A stretch of DNA of 64,000 bases from Numida meleagris (Eukaryota; Chordata; Aves; Galliformes; Numididae): assembly GCF_002078875.1 (NCBI RefSeq), contig NC_034438.1, positions 67,551,446 to 67,615,445 of the forward strand, read 5' to 3'. The translations under genes and the position numbers were made by a program. Below the pieces are notes generated by a model. That model did no database searches and had not been told where the DNA came from. It saw nothing but the letters and a program-made list of their open reading frames with translations. How positions within the stretch are numbered: position 1 is the first letter of the stretch; the number at the start of each line of letters is the position of its first letter. This document shows positions 11,569 through 24,416 of the stretch, one piece after another.

Positions 11569-14500
11569 ACTTAGGTACAGCAAGATGCACTAGTAGAGAG
11601 CATGACTGGGGAACAGGAACTTTGATGTCTAAGAGATTCTGAGTTATTTATTCAGAAATATACTTTTTCCAGCAAGTCTGGCAGTTTCTGTAAGCTGAAG
11701 AAAATGTTTGCTGCACTGTCAGTTGTGTAGCGTAATTCATAGGCCTCTCTGTCAGCAGCCAGTTTTCCTTGCAAGTGCAGCAGAGGAATGGAGCATGACT
11801 TCTCCTACCCCTCTCTTAGGACCCCTCAGTGAGAATGTGTGGTGCTCATGAAGGCATCCATACTGCCAAGGAGGGTCTCAGAGCACTTTCAGGTAGGCAT
11901 TATGGTGTAGGGACTGAGACTTTGAAGATCTAAATGCTACTTCAAGTTCAGTTTACATAATTACAAAAAGAAAATGACGATGCTATCACCAGGGTAGGGG
12001 CAGGGATGGGCATGGAAGTGTGCTTCATACAAACTAGACATTTGTTTCTGTAACATCCTTGCAAAAACAGGACTTTTTTATATGACACATCTGTGTGGAA
12101 TAAGATAGATGGCTTGCCCATTAAGTTGACAAGTCAGTGACCTGGGCTGGGTGCTGATGCTGTGGACGTGGCTCCATAAAACAGGCAATAAACACCAGAA
12201 AACAACAAACAATCACAATCCAGCCCTAAATAAAGCTCGATTAATAAATGTCACATGTTATGACATGTCAGCAAAAAGTAAGGATATATTCCCAACAGCT
12301 CAAGCCAGGGCATACAAAGTTTTACCATGGGTCATTCTGATTATGAAAGGATGTCACTACATGAGACATCATTTCAGCTGTCATGGTAGCTTGTGTGTTA
12401 CTGCTTTTGATACAATTCAGTCAAAGTGTTCAAAGGATTTATGGGTGTTATTATTAAAGAATGCAAGTTCAGCAGCAGAGGGTGTGACAGATAGCTTTTA
12501 TTAATCAAATATAAGACAAATTAGTTACTAAAATAGCATGTTTTAATTCATTAACTTCTTTCAAAAATGAAGAAAGACAAAGACACACTGCATTATTTAT
12601 TTTGTATATTAAAGCACCAGAGACTCACAAAAGCATTCCACACAACTCTGTTCTTAAGGTCTTGAATCTGGAAACCCTGCAGTCAAGGATTTTAAAATGG
12701 TAACCTCAACATATTTTCAATCTTCCACAAATACTCTGATTCCAAGAACTTATTTTATTCCTTTCCTTTTCTTAGTCATTCTTTACCTACTCCTTAGTCT
12801 TCCATTTATCATCTTAAATCTTCAATCAAAAGAAGTAATGGCACTTAGCCATCTCACTGCAGATGACTAATGCAACTGAAGTTGTATAAAAAACTCAGAG
12901 ATCTCAGACGCATTATATTCAAGTACCTGGAAGAAAATCAGACCGAGGACAGCAAAGTACTTGTGATATGCCAAAATAATTTCTTAAACAAAAGTTCATT
13001 GTCTGGAGATGGCAGGAAACCTGCAATTCAGACACCCAGCAATTCTAACAATCCAGGCATTCAGCAATTCATGAGAACATGAATTTGAAAAATCTGTAAT
13101 TAAAGTGGAAATTACCAGATGAAAATGGAGTTGGGTGTATGTGGAAGCAGTACTTCAGAAACAGGGCATAGCCTTGCTTTCAGCAGTCAATAAAGAATGA
13201 ATGCTTGAGTATGAGGACCAGCCAGAGACAGTTCAGCTTTTATTGTTAGAGTTTGTCCCCTTTTATAAACAACAATTAGTGCTCAGTAATGTTGTTGGAT
13301 CAAAACTTTTGGATTTTTGTAGTTTTAGAATTTGAAACTGTTTTAGAGGAATGCATGAAATAATTTCAAAACTGAGACTGAAATCAGAAAAAAAAAGCTG
13401 AAGAAAGAGTATGTGGGATTTTTTTTTTAAAACAAACTGACTAAACTAAACAAAACCAACACTGAAGCATATATGGTTTCACATAAAACAAAATTAAAGT
13501 AAGTTAAAGTTAAGTTTTGAGTCCAAGCATGCTATTACGATATTTCTACTTAGGGTGTGAATTATTTCTTTTCTCTATTTTTTAGTGGTTCTCAGTTGCT
13601 AGGAACAATTTTTTTTTTTTATTTTTGGCCAGACCAAGTGCTGAAGTTTATTTAAAATAATGTTCGGTGAAAATAGTTTTTTAACCATAAAGAGACAAGA
13701 CTAAGCTTCTGCTTAATTCTGATCCAAAATATCTATATTACAAGTTTATTATTTTCAGTTTGATTGCTGGAAGAGAAGATATCTGCTGTTCTAACTATGC
13801 TCCAAATCCCATCTCCTCTGATCTGTTTGGAGTGTGTTCTGACACAGGCCTGCTTACATTACTAGTTCACTAGCTGCTAAAATGAGGACCAATTCTCTAA
13901 AGTAAAGTTTTAGGATTATAAGGCAGTAATACCTGTGTCCTACTACATTCTGACTTCGCAAAGAAGAACTTCAAAACACCATGTTAGCTCTCAAATTTGG
14001 ACAAGCTGACCACTGTAACCTAATTGGTACCTACAGCTCCAGGAAAACTATTACCTCTGTTACTGGAAGACATGCATTAGACTGGTACCCACACCAAAGT
14101 GAGCTGAGATTCATTTTAGTGTGACGTTTGTTTTTAGCATTGCAAATGAAATATTTTGCTCTATCTTTTCTGTTTGTTTTGCTCCTTTTTAACAATTGGT
14201 TCAAGTTCTGAGGTATTCCAAAGGTCAAGTCCTTACAAGCGGTACTAAGACACCCTAGAAACAATTCCCTGTGTAACGGTCAGTGTTCTTCTTTCAAACC
14301 TTGCTATTTTCCTCTAAACAGCATAAACAACTGTTTTTGAGGTTATTCTTATTTTTGTGGAAACAAATGTTATTCATTTCTATTCTTCAAGAGGAGAAAG
14401 TTGTCACATAAAGACACCACAATTGTGTTTCTTTTATGTTTTTCTGAGAGGTGAAGAGAAGGGGTAATTTTTTGTTTTCTAGCACTGTGATTATAGTGAT

Positions 14501-14823
14501 CATAGAGCCACTTTTTATAGAAGTGTCATGGGAATTTTGGGGTGGCAAAATGTCTGAAAAGTTTTTTATTGACAATACTTTCCAAAAGAGTTTTATTGCC
14601 CATTTCACTGACGCTGATAGTACACTTTACAATTGGTATTATGTTGGTGGAAAAGCTGGAAGCCTGGACGAAGTTTCCTTTATTTCTTATGTGGGTTATG
14701 GCATTGATGATTAGATGTCACTAAAATGCCGCTGCCGGCTTGAACTTGTTCTGTTAGTGCTGCGTTGTATACTGGACTCATTGACACAACCAGTATGCTT
14801 CATCGTATTTTTTCTTTCAACAT
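11569..14823. other. Unannotated sequence
   Basis: No transposon or gene recognised in 3.2 kb. Two overlapping unrecognised frames lie at 12151-12504 (117 codons) and 14451-14714 (87 codons). Neither resembles a known family, and neither has a convincing splice or start context. Confidence 0.5.
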
Positions 14824-14850
14824 GTTTTGTTTGTTTGTTTGTTTGTTTTG
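14824..14850. repeat. (TTTG)n tetranucleotide repeat
   Basis: A tandem run of GTTT units, about six copies, within a T-rich stretch. Confidence 0.9.
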
Positions 14851-15827
14851 CATCATGTAATGTTCACAGCTACATTTATGCTAAATCTGCATGAGGCAGA
14901 CTTCAGCTTTTCTGATGATATTTGGTTGGTGTTTTCTGACATTGAAACAGTATCGTTTCCTCCTTTATTTTTTCAGCTTTCAAAGTGGTTTTAGATTTTC
15001 TCTTTGTCAAGAGTCTTCTGAGTTTAGCAATGCATAGATCATAGTTAAATGCAAAATAAAATTGCTAGAGCTTATTTACTTTGAGCTTTGTATCAAACAA
15101 GTCATCTGTATCCAGGCTCTTTTTCAGCTTCTGACAAATTAAGATCATCTGTTTTCTCTTTTATTATCTCAAGACATGAAAAAGAGAACATTAGTCCTCA
15201 AATATCCATTAGAATCAATCACAGCTCTCAAGTAACACTTCTGCTGTTAAGTATGAGGGATTTGGTATCGTTACTCAAGTGGGTAAGTTTAGATGCCAGG
15301 TTCAAAACAAGTAGGACTTGGAGGACACATTCTCTAGTATTTAATTTTAAAATGTATTTGTAAAAGAGGGAAGATAGGAAAGAGAAGAAGGAGGTTTTTA
15401 CTCTGATTTTTGTTGCTGTGTTGGGAGGAATACCACCTAAAAACACAAAGTGGGCTCTGTGAAGGTGAAGACCTAAGAAACTGGCTTGTACTCCATGAAT
15501 GACACAAGGAATATTTTTGATTTTTTTCACTTAAAGAGCACATTTTAAGAAGAAGAAGAAAAAAAGCAAGTAGGCCAAGGCTTAGCTAGATGACTAACTT
15601 TCTGGAACACCTTTAGGAAGCATTTGTGATTATGAATTTAAAAATTGTTCATTAGCACTCCCATTCTACATTAGACTACATCAAGAAAACTTAGGAAACA
15701 CCATGAATGCAAGTACGAGCACCTCCAATTTTGTCAGAATAAATGCCAATGTCAGAGTTTGTTTACTAGTTTTCTTTCATTTTCCTTCAGAGGAGCCAGT
15801 TGACTGAATGCCACTTAAGCTGTTGAA
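14851..15827. other. Unannotated sequence
   Basis: No recognisable gene or repeat. Overlapping open frames of up to 100 codons at 15088-15543 occur on both strands and look random. Confidence 0.5.
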
Positions 15828-15975
15828 GAATGGGCTGGGCAAGCAGTGAGATGAATCAAAAACTGGCTGAAAGGCTTGGCCAGAGAACAGAGGTCAGTAG
15901 CACAAACCCTAGATGGAGTTCAGTAACAAGGAGAGTATCTCAGGATCCATTCTTGTTCAAAGTTTTTTTATGTAT
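15828..15975 (+). mobile_element. CR1 LINE, reverse-transcriptase region scrap
   Basis: The order 'TGGGCTGGGCAAGCAGTG', 'AAAACTGGCTGAAAGGCTTG', 'CCAGAGA', 'GGATCCATTCTTGTTCAAAG' matches, with many changes, the part of CR1 ORF2 that encodes the stretch just upstream of the RT active site. Neither CR1 terminus is present. It is an old internal remnant, and the limits are approximate. Confidence 0.5.
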
Positions 15976-17884
15976 TTCCTAATTTTGGGAGGGAATTTCT
16001 GATTATAGAAACACCCTCGCCTCTATCTTAGTTACAGCTGTTTTTTGTTTTACTTTCAAACTAGGTTCTGGATTTTTCATCTATGTGCCAGCTGCTTTCT
16101 TCTCCCTCCTCCCACTCTGTAGCACTTTAAAGCATCATTAACATGGAAGATTTTGAGGACAAAAAGACTAACTTTATGAATCGTCTTGTCAAATAAGGTA
16201 AAAATGAAAGATTTTATATTCTATGATTAGCCAAAAATTAAGATTTACTCTTTTAGAATTGAGATTTTTCATGTTTAATATAAGTTTTTCCTTGGTCAAA
16301 GTTTTCCAAACATAGCATGAAAGTAGTAAAGAATATAGAAACAGAAAGAAAGCAACTCACTGCACACTCCTATGTATCCCTTGCACCATGTCACCTGACA
16401 GCAGCATTTTATTTCAATAATAATAAAAAAGAAGCAAATTTTTAAAAATATATAAAAAATTTCAAATGTGATTTCAACTTTTTTTGTTAAATGAAAACCT
16501 TTTCTACCTCATATACTGCAAAACTGAAAAAAAATATTTTTCAAATTTCTTTGCAACATTTATTTTTTCCATTTTTCAATCAACTATCTAAGGAGTTGAA
16601 AGCAAAATTCAGGGAACAGCATGTAATCAGTGGACAGCTGAAGAAAATAGGCATCTCAGGATAAGCAAAGTTCTAGCATCTGGTTATTACTTGTAAGAAA
16701 GTATCGTGCACAAAGCTCATTATTGCAGTTATAAACTATATAGAGATCTTTAATTTTTTTAGGTAACTTCACTGGATCAAAAGCTTTCAGAAAACACGAT
16801 ACCAGTAGGCTTTATTCAGATCAAATATAATCCTTTAAAACAGTGTACGTGTTGTGAAAATACTGTGCTTTCTTTTCTTCAGAGTTTTGTTCCTTGCATT
16901 ATAGTCAAGTAATGGTAAAAATCCTAAACTTCATACTTATAAGTAAAAAGTCTCATTTTCAGTAAGTTTCATTCTCAGCCGGGTAAGATTATGTTACCTA
17001 AACCATGGCAGTCTAAACACAACTACAAAAATTGGCAAGCTGAGCCACGTCTCTTGATACCTTTGATTAAAGGACACTAACGCAGCTACTAAATTCCTTG
17101 GTGATGGAAAGGGTGTGATTATGTGCATGTGTGTGAGACATCATAAAATAGATTGTTTTAATAGGTCCATATATTTTCAGCAGCAAGTTGCATTTTTACC
17201 AAGAGATGTTTCTCTCACACTGCCTCCAATTCTGTCACATGGAAACTGCATATATCCTTTTTTTAATCTTCATAAAAAAGGCATTTATGTTCCAAGCAGC
17301 AGTAATGAAAAAAAAAGAGAAAGAATCAAAGGGAAGACTGGTTTGCAGTGCCTTTTTCTGGTTCTCACCTATGGAAAGCAAACTGTAGCTATATGCAATA
17401 CTTCAAAATGTTTTGCTAATAAATACTGCCCTCTTTTGGAAAGAAGTCCCTCATCCCATTGTAGCTTTCTGCACATTTTTAGTGTACATGCTGGCATACT
17501 GAATGCATTAGTGAAATATTAGCAAAAGTGTACTTTTAAGAGGAAATGTATTGTCTGTGAGTGTAAAATTTGCAACATTATCAAGCCCATAATTCCAAAT
17601 TTATCTTTGTGAAAATATCACAATTTACTGTTACAGCTAATGTTACAAGGCCAAAAGTAAAATGAGATAGCATATTCCTTCTCTAAAAGATACATCCTGT
17701 CAGAAGATCACAGCACAGCTCCAGACACTTAATTGTCCTTTTCCTGCCATAAATGCTTTGGTAACCTTTCTGAATGCTAACATCTTCTGAACATAAAATC
17801 TCCTCAAGAGAGAGAATTTCATCCTCTCAAGTGCTAATTTTCTGCCTTATTCTCCCCACAGGACACACTCCTGCTCAAAGAATG
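15976..17884. other. Unannotated AT-rich sequence
   Basis: No recognisable gene or transposon. A 135-codon open frame at 17115-17522 overlaps a second plus-strand frame and matches nothing I know. Confidence 0.5.
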
Positions 17885-17926
17885 AAAAAAAAAACAAAAA
17901 CAAAAACAAAAAAAAAAAAAAAAAAA
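17885..17926. repeat. A-rich repeat (CAAAAA)n / poly(A)
   Basis: Forty-two bases of A interrupted by three evenly spaced C residues, ending in an uninterrupted A run. There is no upstream AATAAA and no recognisable retrocopy body, so I call it a simple repeat. Confidence 0.9.
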
Positions 17927-20479
17927 CAGGAGAGAGAAATCGTAAACCATCAAGAGACAAGAAAGCCAGCAAGCTTACTCCTCAGCTTACTCCCCAGCTG
18001 TCCAAAGGTCATAAGAAAAATTTAGAAGCCTTCAGATAATGTGAAATCATCCTTAAATTTTAAAGCTCCTTGTCTTCAAATCAAGTTTTGGTATGTATTT
18101 CTTTAAAATAAAAGAAGTGAAATTATACAATTTCCCAGTTTAAAATTTCCAACCGTTCCGTAGCACTTGCTTTGGCCTGTAGAAGACAATGCCTTGGCCT
18201 TCTGGTCTCCCTCCTTGCCCTCAAGACATCTAAGGTAGTAGGGATTGTTAGTCAAAACAATATTCACAGGTCCTGACTCCTTCCACAATGAAGATCACTG
18301 AGGAACATCACATCACAAACTCTCCTTGTTTGTTAACCACTTACAATCAATAGAAGCCTGAAGACCATTTCAGAAATAGTTTCCACAACCTTTCACTGCT
18401 GCCACTGAAGCAATAGTATTCCTTTTAAACTACAGCTTCCCTGATCTCCTAGGTTAAATAAAATGAACTATCCTTTTCATTTACATATTTTTTCCTATGT
18501 TTGAGTAGATAAAATAGAGTCATGAAATGCATATTTGTTGTCAGCACCATACAGAGTACAATTGTCCTTCAAAAGATGTGACTAATTAACTTCAGGTGCA
18601 AATTCAGTCTTTCAGATAGTTCCAAAACAAGGTTATTTTGACATGTTTGCCAAAAATATATACCCATAAGACATATCCCAAAAGCTGAAAGACCTCCTAA
18701 AATCCTGCTTCATTCCAAGCATGAATTTCATTTTACAAGAAAATAAAGAGTTCATTAAACTCCATTTAGCAGCACATTGCAGGACTACTGTACCTCTGCA
18801 TCAGCTTGAGGCTTCCAAGAAGAAGTACATGAACAAATCATACAGCACATAAAAACTGAAGCTGTATAGAGGACAGGTAAGATGTTCAGACATGTCAAAC
18901 ACAAAGAAATGCATGCAGTGGATTGGATCTGCAAGCAGTCAGTATTCATTTTCCACGACATCCAGCTAGAAGTTCTAAACAAAATTCCCAAAATTCTGCC
19001 TTGGCAGAAATGTTAGTATGTATCCAGAAAAATCAAGAACAAAAGAGTTGGATGCAAAATAGAGTACTGTCAGTCTCAAGGTAATCAGCAACATAGACTT
19101 CACCTATGATGATTTCAAATTTGCAGTGGTAGAATCATGACTTTTTTTTCTAATAAGCATAATCAAATAAAACATTGTTAACAGCCAAAAGTTTAACGTT
19201 ATGCTTATGAAAATATTTTCTGGATCTTCATGATTTACAGTTACAATGACTTTGGATGTGGGTTTTTTTCACCCCAAAGGGTAGAACTCTGACATGTTTT
19301 ATCACCAGATTGATTCTTATAGAGAAGTTAGTAGAAAGTTCCCAAAACCTAATGAGACAGTTTCATAATTGGACTGCATGAGAAGAATCTTTAGATCATT
19401 TGGGCAGCTGTGACATAAACGGGATCTAGACTGCACTGAAACTGCAGATTTGCTGCAATCATTAACAAAGCTCTTACATGTTCAGTTTGTATCTCTATTA
19501 ATTCAGTTGATAAATTATTTTCTGTCTTCATGAATCACCAAGTTGATTCTGCTAACAAAAGACCTTTCTGTGTTGAAGTCAAATTAGAGGATATTTCTAT
19601 TTCACCTTTTGGATCTACTCCTCCAGATCATGCTAAAGTCAGGTAGAAAGACTGTGATATAGCATTTGTATCAGCTGTTGATAAGTATCTTTTCTTTATC
19701 ACCTCTACAAGGGATGTTGTTTATCAGTAAAGCTAGAATAGCTATGAAATGTCATTGCTAAAGCAAGATCAAGTGTTTGTGTGTGCATCTTTTCATCTCT
19801 TTCCTTCTGTTGTGAATAATTAATATTTTTCCTCCTAAGACAATCTACACTAAAGAACAGATGCTGAAATAATTGCTTATATTAACTCTGAGTGAAAGTT
19901 TCCATATTTTATCTGTCTATCCTGTACAAAAATCTAATCTAGACATAGCCAAAAATGGTAAGTGGTCAGCACCAAAAGAATACCAACTTGTGAATTTACA
20001 GGAAAAGATTGTGTTTGGATATTCCCTGCACTTCTGCTAAGAGATATGTGGTTAATAAATCCTTATCATGTCCCTCCATTCTGGGAGGAGAATTACTTTA
20101 GAAATTGTATTTCACGGTTCAAATGATCTCAAATTGCCAAACATTCAATAAAACAACAGGAGAATTGTTTTACATTCTTCAGGATGGATGTTACAGTGCT
20201 TGTCATGAAGCTTCAGTACTTGCCATCCATACTTATCAGTTCTGAGGAAAGCCCCCTGCTTTCCTACTATCCAAAGGGAGAAAAGCAAAAGAGGACAGCC
20301 TTCTATGGAAAGATTTTACATTCCTATTGCCATGGTAACACCAATATTCATGTTTGGAAGTGTTTCTGAATTTTTCTACTCCTGCTTTCACTTAATTGAT
20401 CCTTAGTGTTCAGATGCTTAATTCATTTGGCTAAAGTTTTTTTTTACCTTTTAACATGTCCTGACATGCGCAGTTACAC
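17927..20479. other. Unannotated sequence
   Basis: No recognisable gene or transposon in 2.5 kb. Confidence 0.5.
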
Positions 20480-20608
20480 CTCCCCAGTTGTAGGACTCTG
20501 CACTTGCCCTGTGAAGCCTCCTAAGGTTCCTCTCTGCCCAACTCTTCAGCCTTTCCAGTCTCGCTGAATGGCAGCACAGCCTTCCGGTGTGTCAGCCACT
20601 GCTCCTCC
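20480..20608 (-). mobile_element. CR1 LINE internal fragment, well preserved
   Basis: On the plus strand, 'GTAGGACTCTGCACTTGCCC', 'GGTTCCTCTCTGCCCAACTC', 'CGCTGAATGGCAGCACAGCC' and 'TTCCGGTGTGTCAGCCACT' match the reverse complement of CR1 ORF2 just after the RT catalytic core with few differences. Both the 3' untranslated end and the upstream RT are missing. That is unusual, since CR1 copies normally keep their 3' end. The piece is followed by a short CTC repeat. Confidence 0.8.
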
Positions 20609-21088
20609 TCCTCCTCACCTTAAAAAATAATTATTAACTTGTTATGAATGCATTTCATTTTTGTTCTTTGCCTTTTCAAACACAATTCTCATTCTTGAAA
20701 TATTCTTGAAACACACAGAAGAGTATACTTAGACAGTTATTGTTTCAAAAATACAATACACCCAAGATATTTTAAATGTTATTTCATTTTTCTATTGATG
20801 CCATTTTTTACAAGCAACTACGAAAGTATTGCAGAGGAAGCCCAAGATTTCTATGCTTTATGAAATGCATAAATTTCCTCATATTTCTTATATTGTTTGT
20901 CATTGCACCAAGAGTTCTAGAAAGACATCACTTTTTAATTTTAAATGTACATGAATAATGAAAAATCACTGATTGATACATTATGCTATTTTTTGGTGTT
21001 CTCCTCTAATACAGTAGATATCTTTTTTCCTTCTTAAACTGCAGCACACATCCCAGCAACCACTCTCTCCACAGGGAGAGAGGTTTGG
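20609..21088. other. Unannotated AT-rich sequence
   Basis: Nothing recognisable. Confidence 0.5.
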
Positions 21089-21140
21089 TTTCTGTTTTTG
21101 TTTTGTTTTAGATTTTTTTTTGTTTTTGTTTTTGTTTTTC
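21089..21140. repeat. T-rich (TTTTTG)n tract
   Basis: A T-rich tract with regularly spaced G, ending in TTTTTCCAG. It looks superficially like a polypyrimidine tract and splice acceptor (see findings). As a simple repeat the call is secure. Confidence 0.85.
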
Positions 21141-24100
21141 CAGAAGGACGTATCATTTCTGAGTGTGTAGATGTTGAAGCAATGTTTCCACAACAGAGTC
21201 AACTTAGCTTTGGAGCTCCAGCTGTAATTACACGACACAAGGCACTATCCACTATAAACTCACTCCACCTTTCTACTAAGTGAAGTTTAGGTGCGTTAAT
21301 TGTGTGGCAGGCAGCATATTGTTAAATGAAACATCATTGGTGCATGCAGTTCTAGTTTCATCTGATTATCTGTCTTTCTATGGAGATTCTGTATTGAGTG
21401 TTCCTCCTAATCTGAACAAAATTAAAGCATGTGCCTGCACAAGATTTGGGATGATCTATCTATGCACAGAGATACTGTTATGGATTGGCAACATAAGGTC
21501 ATTATTCTTAATTTTGTATAGTTCACTACATATTCCACAGCTTTACTTAACAGTGGAAATTGAGTGCAGAATGTATTTGCTGACTTGACTACAGTAAGAA
21601 ATCTCTTTTGCAAAAGGAAAATTTTGTGCCTGCTAGCTTTACACATGATTTATTCAAGCACTGTGTTCTAGCAGTGGCTGCATGTAAGTGTCATTTATTA
21701 AAGCATGATATTCCCGCTAGTGGGTGACATTCCATTACAGTTATTTTTGAAAATAATCTTACGACATCATCCATTAACTTCAGTTTACAGATGAGACTAT
21801 TTCAGTCTGCTTCTTCTACCTTTACTCCTTACCCCTAATGTTTTCCAAAAATTTCATTAACGTGTGTTCTAGGAAATAGGCTTAACTATAAACTCTTCAG
21901 TTTTAGTGCTGCCTGCTTCATTTCTTTTGAAGAAAACAATCAAGCTTCCTCTTTCCCTCTAGCTGGCCCTCTTCTTGCATCAATTTTTTAGTGATAGATA
22001 TTTTTCTCTAGCCTATTGGCTGGAAAAGAATTTTCTTGCTCTTTCTATGTGTCCTTGCAGTGGTATTTAACCACTGAATTACTAAAATTACTGAATTAAT
22101 TATTAGTAAATTACTAACTTGATTACTAAACAAATACCTCCATAAAACATGGAGGAAAGACCTTGAAAGAACTTATCATTTATACCCATTAATTTTGTAA
22201 GCCTAGCTTAAAAGAAAATTGTCCACAAAAGGAATATATTTAGGAACATTAATCATCTTCTTAAACAGCTGCCCTACTTTACACAGGTAAGTACTCAGAA
22301 TGTTTTCACTGATTCTGTAAAAGACTTGTTGCATCACTTCTCAAGGACCTTACTACACAGAGGACAAGCTCTATTGCAATGTTCTAGAGTTGCTTCAAAT
22401 TTTCACATATAGCACTGGAGAAAACTGTGCTATCGGCAATGTAACTTGGCATCTGACAGAACATTTTTAGTGCATTTTTGAAAGTTCTCAAAGATGCAGA
22501 TAGGCATGGTGTAAGATTTTCAGTAGCAGAACACCTTCTCTCACCAAAATCAAGGGATGTAACACTCTCACATGCTGCTGGAAACTCTACTAGGTATCTC
22601 CTTGCCTTTCCTTATACTATAATTAAATTGTAAGAAAAGAACTAGAATTACATCTCAGTTGAACTATCTGAACATATTCGTTGTCAGGCAAATATCAAAT
22701 GTGATCTTTCAATATATGGTTGTTTTATTTTTTTTTGTCATAGGACTAAGGACCTAACCATTTACATTTTTATCACTGGCCAGAGTAGGAGACAAACCTT
22801 GAAGATAACCAAAGTAGGCAAAGCAGAGGACAACAACTAAGTAGCAAGTCTGAATTAAGATTGTAGTTTCCCATAGAAGGAAAACAAAAATCATTTGGTA
22901 TTTTTGTAAAGAGACAGAGGAGATCTGAGACAAATCTACTGATTTCTCCAGAATCCTGAACCAATGATTTGTCCACAAAGATACAAAATGAGCAAAGAAT
23001 GGTCTGGCTTTGCTTTGTTATACTTTTTAAAGGCCTTTTTGAGAATAGCCAGTGATTATTCTACTCAGATGACAAAGATAGAAGCAGAAATAGCTGGCAA
23101 GTCAGAGGAGTAGACGAAAACAACCAATTACTCGTAAACGTTAGAACTGAATACTCCCTTGCACTTTTTTTTCATTTTCAGCCATTATTTTTATCACCTG
23201 CAATTTCTAAAGTAGATGGCTGTTAGTTAGGCTGTTAAGTATACATAATAAGCTTATGTCCAGTTTTGGCTTAACATTTTTTCTCTTAGGATTCTTTTCT
23301 TGAGGAACAGCTTCTGTTTGGTCCTTCAGCACATTTGATGAAATTTTACATTTGGTAGAAATCTGTAATCCACTTCAAAAGTTATGTTCTTATCTTTTAT
23401 TTTGTGGCATTGCTATGATGGGATTTTGTTATGGCATCCATTAATTGTTTGAAATTTTCTGTAAATATCATATTTAACTTCTGTTGATACTTCTTTTATT
23501 TTTAAAAGATTGTATTGCCACTGCTCAAAAACCATAGATATTTTTGAAAGCAATTACAGACCTGAGCCACAAACTGCAAAGTGGAAGTATGTCTCTTGTA
23601 AACTTATTTGATAACATTTCTCCATAATTCAGAACAGTTGCTGCTGTCAACAAAACATCTGGATTGATAGCCAAGGGATCAGACACAGCATCAGTATATC
23701 ACTGAAGAGCTTTTAGGAAGTAGTTTACTCAACATAAAAATGTGATGTATGTCCAGTTAACATGATTTGTCCATTCTCATTCAACCTTCACCATGTCTCT
23801 GTCAAATATTTTTAAGATACCTTCATTCAAGATCAATGGCTTCCAAATATATGGCATAGTACTTAGTTTTGGCATCCTTAGTTTCATCCACAGATGAAAC
23901 TGTCATCTTTCCAAATGAAAGAAAGAATTCACACCTTTACTCTGTGGTAATTAGGAATACTATTCATCTCTGGTTCTAACTCTCTGTATTAATGCGAGGA
24001 TTCTTTTGATTCTGCCGGGGTCTAAAAAACATTTATTGCTCTTTCATCTGACATTTACTCATTTTTTTCCATTCATGTTTACAAATGCCTTATCTACTTA

Positions 24101-24175
24101 ATCTGCTTCCCAAACTTACATTTTCTCCACATCTTTTTATTTTCTGTCACTCCTCTGTATTTTCTGTTATTTTTA
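21141..24175. other. Unannotated AT-rich sequence
   Basis: No recognised transposon or gene in 3 kb. The open frame immediately after the T-rich tract (to 21283) is discussed in the findings. Confidence 0.5.
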
Positions 24176-24249
24176 CTTCCCTTCCCTTTTCCCTTTTTCC
24201 TTTCCCTTTTTCCTTTCCCTTTTTCCTTTCCCTTTTTCCTTTCCCTCCC
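24176..24249. repeat. Homopyrimidine minisatellite (13-mer units) at gap edge
   Basis: Seventy-four bases contain no purine. From 24191 to 24242 there are four perfect tandem copies of the 13-mer CCCTTTTTCCTTT, followed by CCCTCCC and then the gap. The pyrimidine tract resumes on the far side of the gap (24417-24429). Mirror-type homopurine/homopyrimidine DNA of this kind can adopt triplex structures and is hard to sequence, which probably caused the gap. Confidence 0.95.
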
Positions 24250-24416
24250 NNNNNNNNNNNNNNNNNNNNNNNNNNNNNNNNNNNNNNNNNNNNNNNNNNN
24301 NNNNNNNNNNNNNNNNNNNNNNNNNNNNNNNNNNNNNNNNNNNNNNNNNNNNNNNNNNNNNNNNNNNNNNNNNNNNNNNNNNNNNNNNNNNNNNNNNNNN
24401 NNNNNNNNNNNNNNNN
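24250..24416. other. Assembly gap (167 N)
   Basis: A run of 167 undetermined bases inside the pyrimidine tract. Open frames that cross it are artefacts. Confidence 1.

Noticed and set aside
14451..14714. 87-codon plus-strand frame with a protein-like composition
   Set aside because: Overlapping open frames exist in other phases, no splice context was found, and I recognise no family. Chance is more likely.
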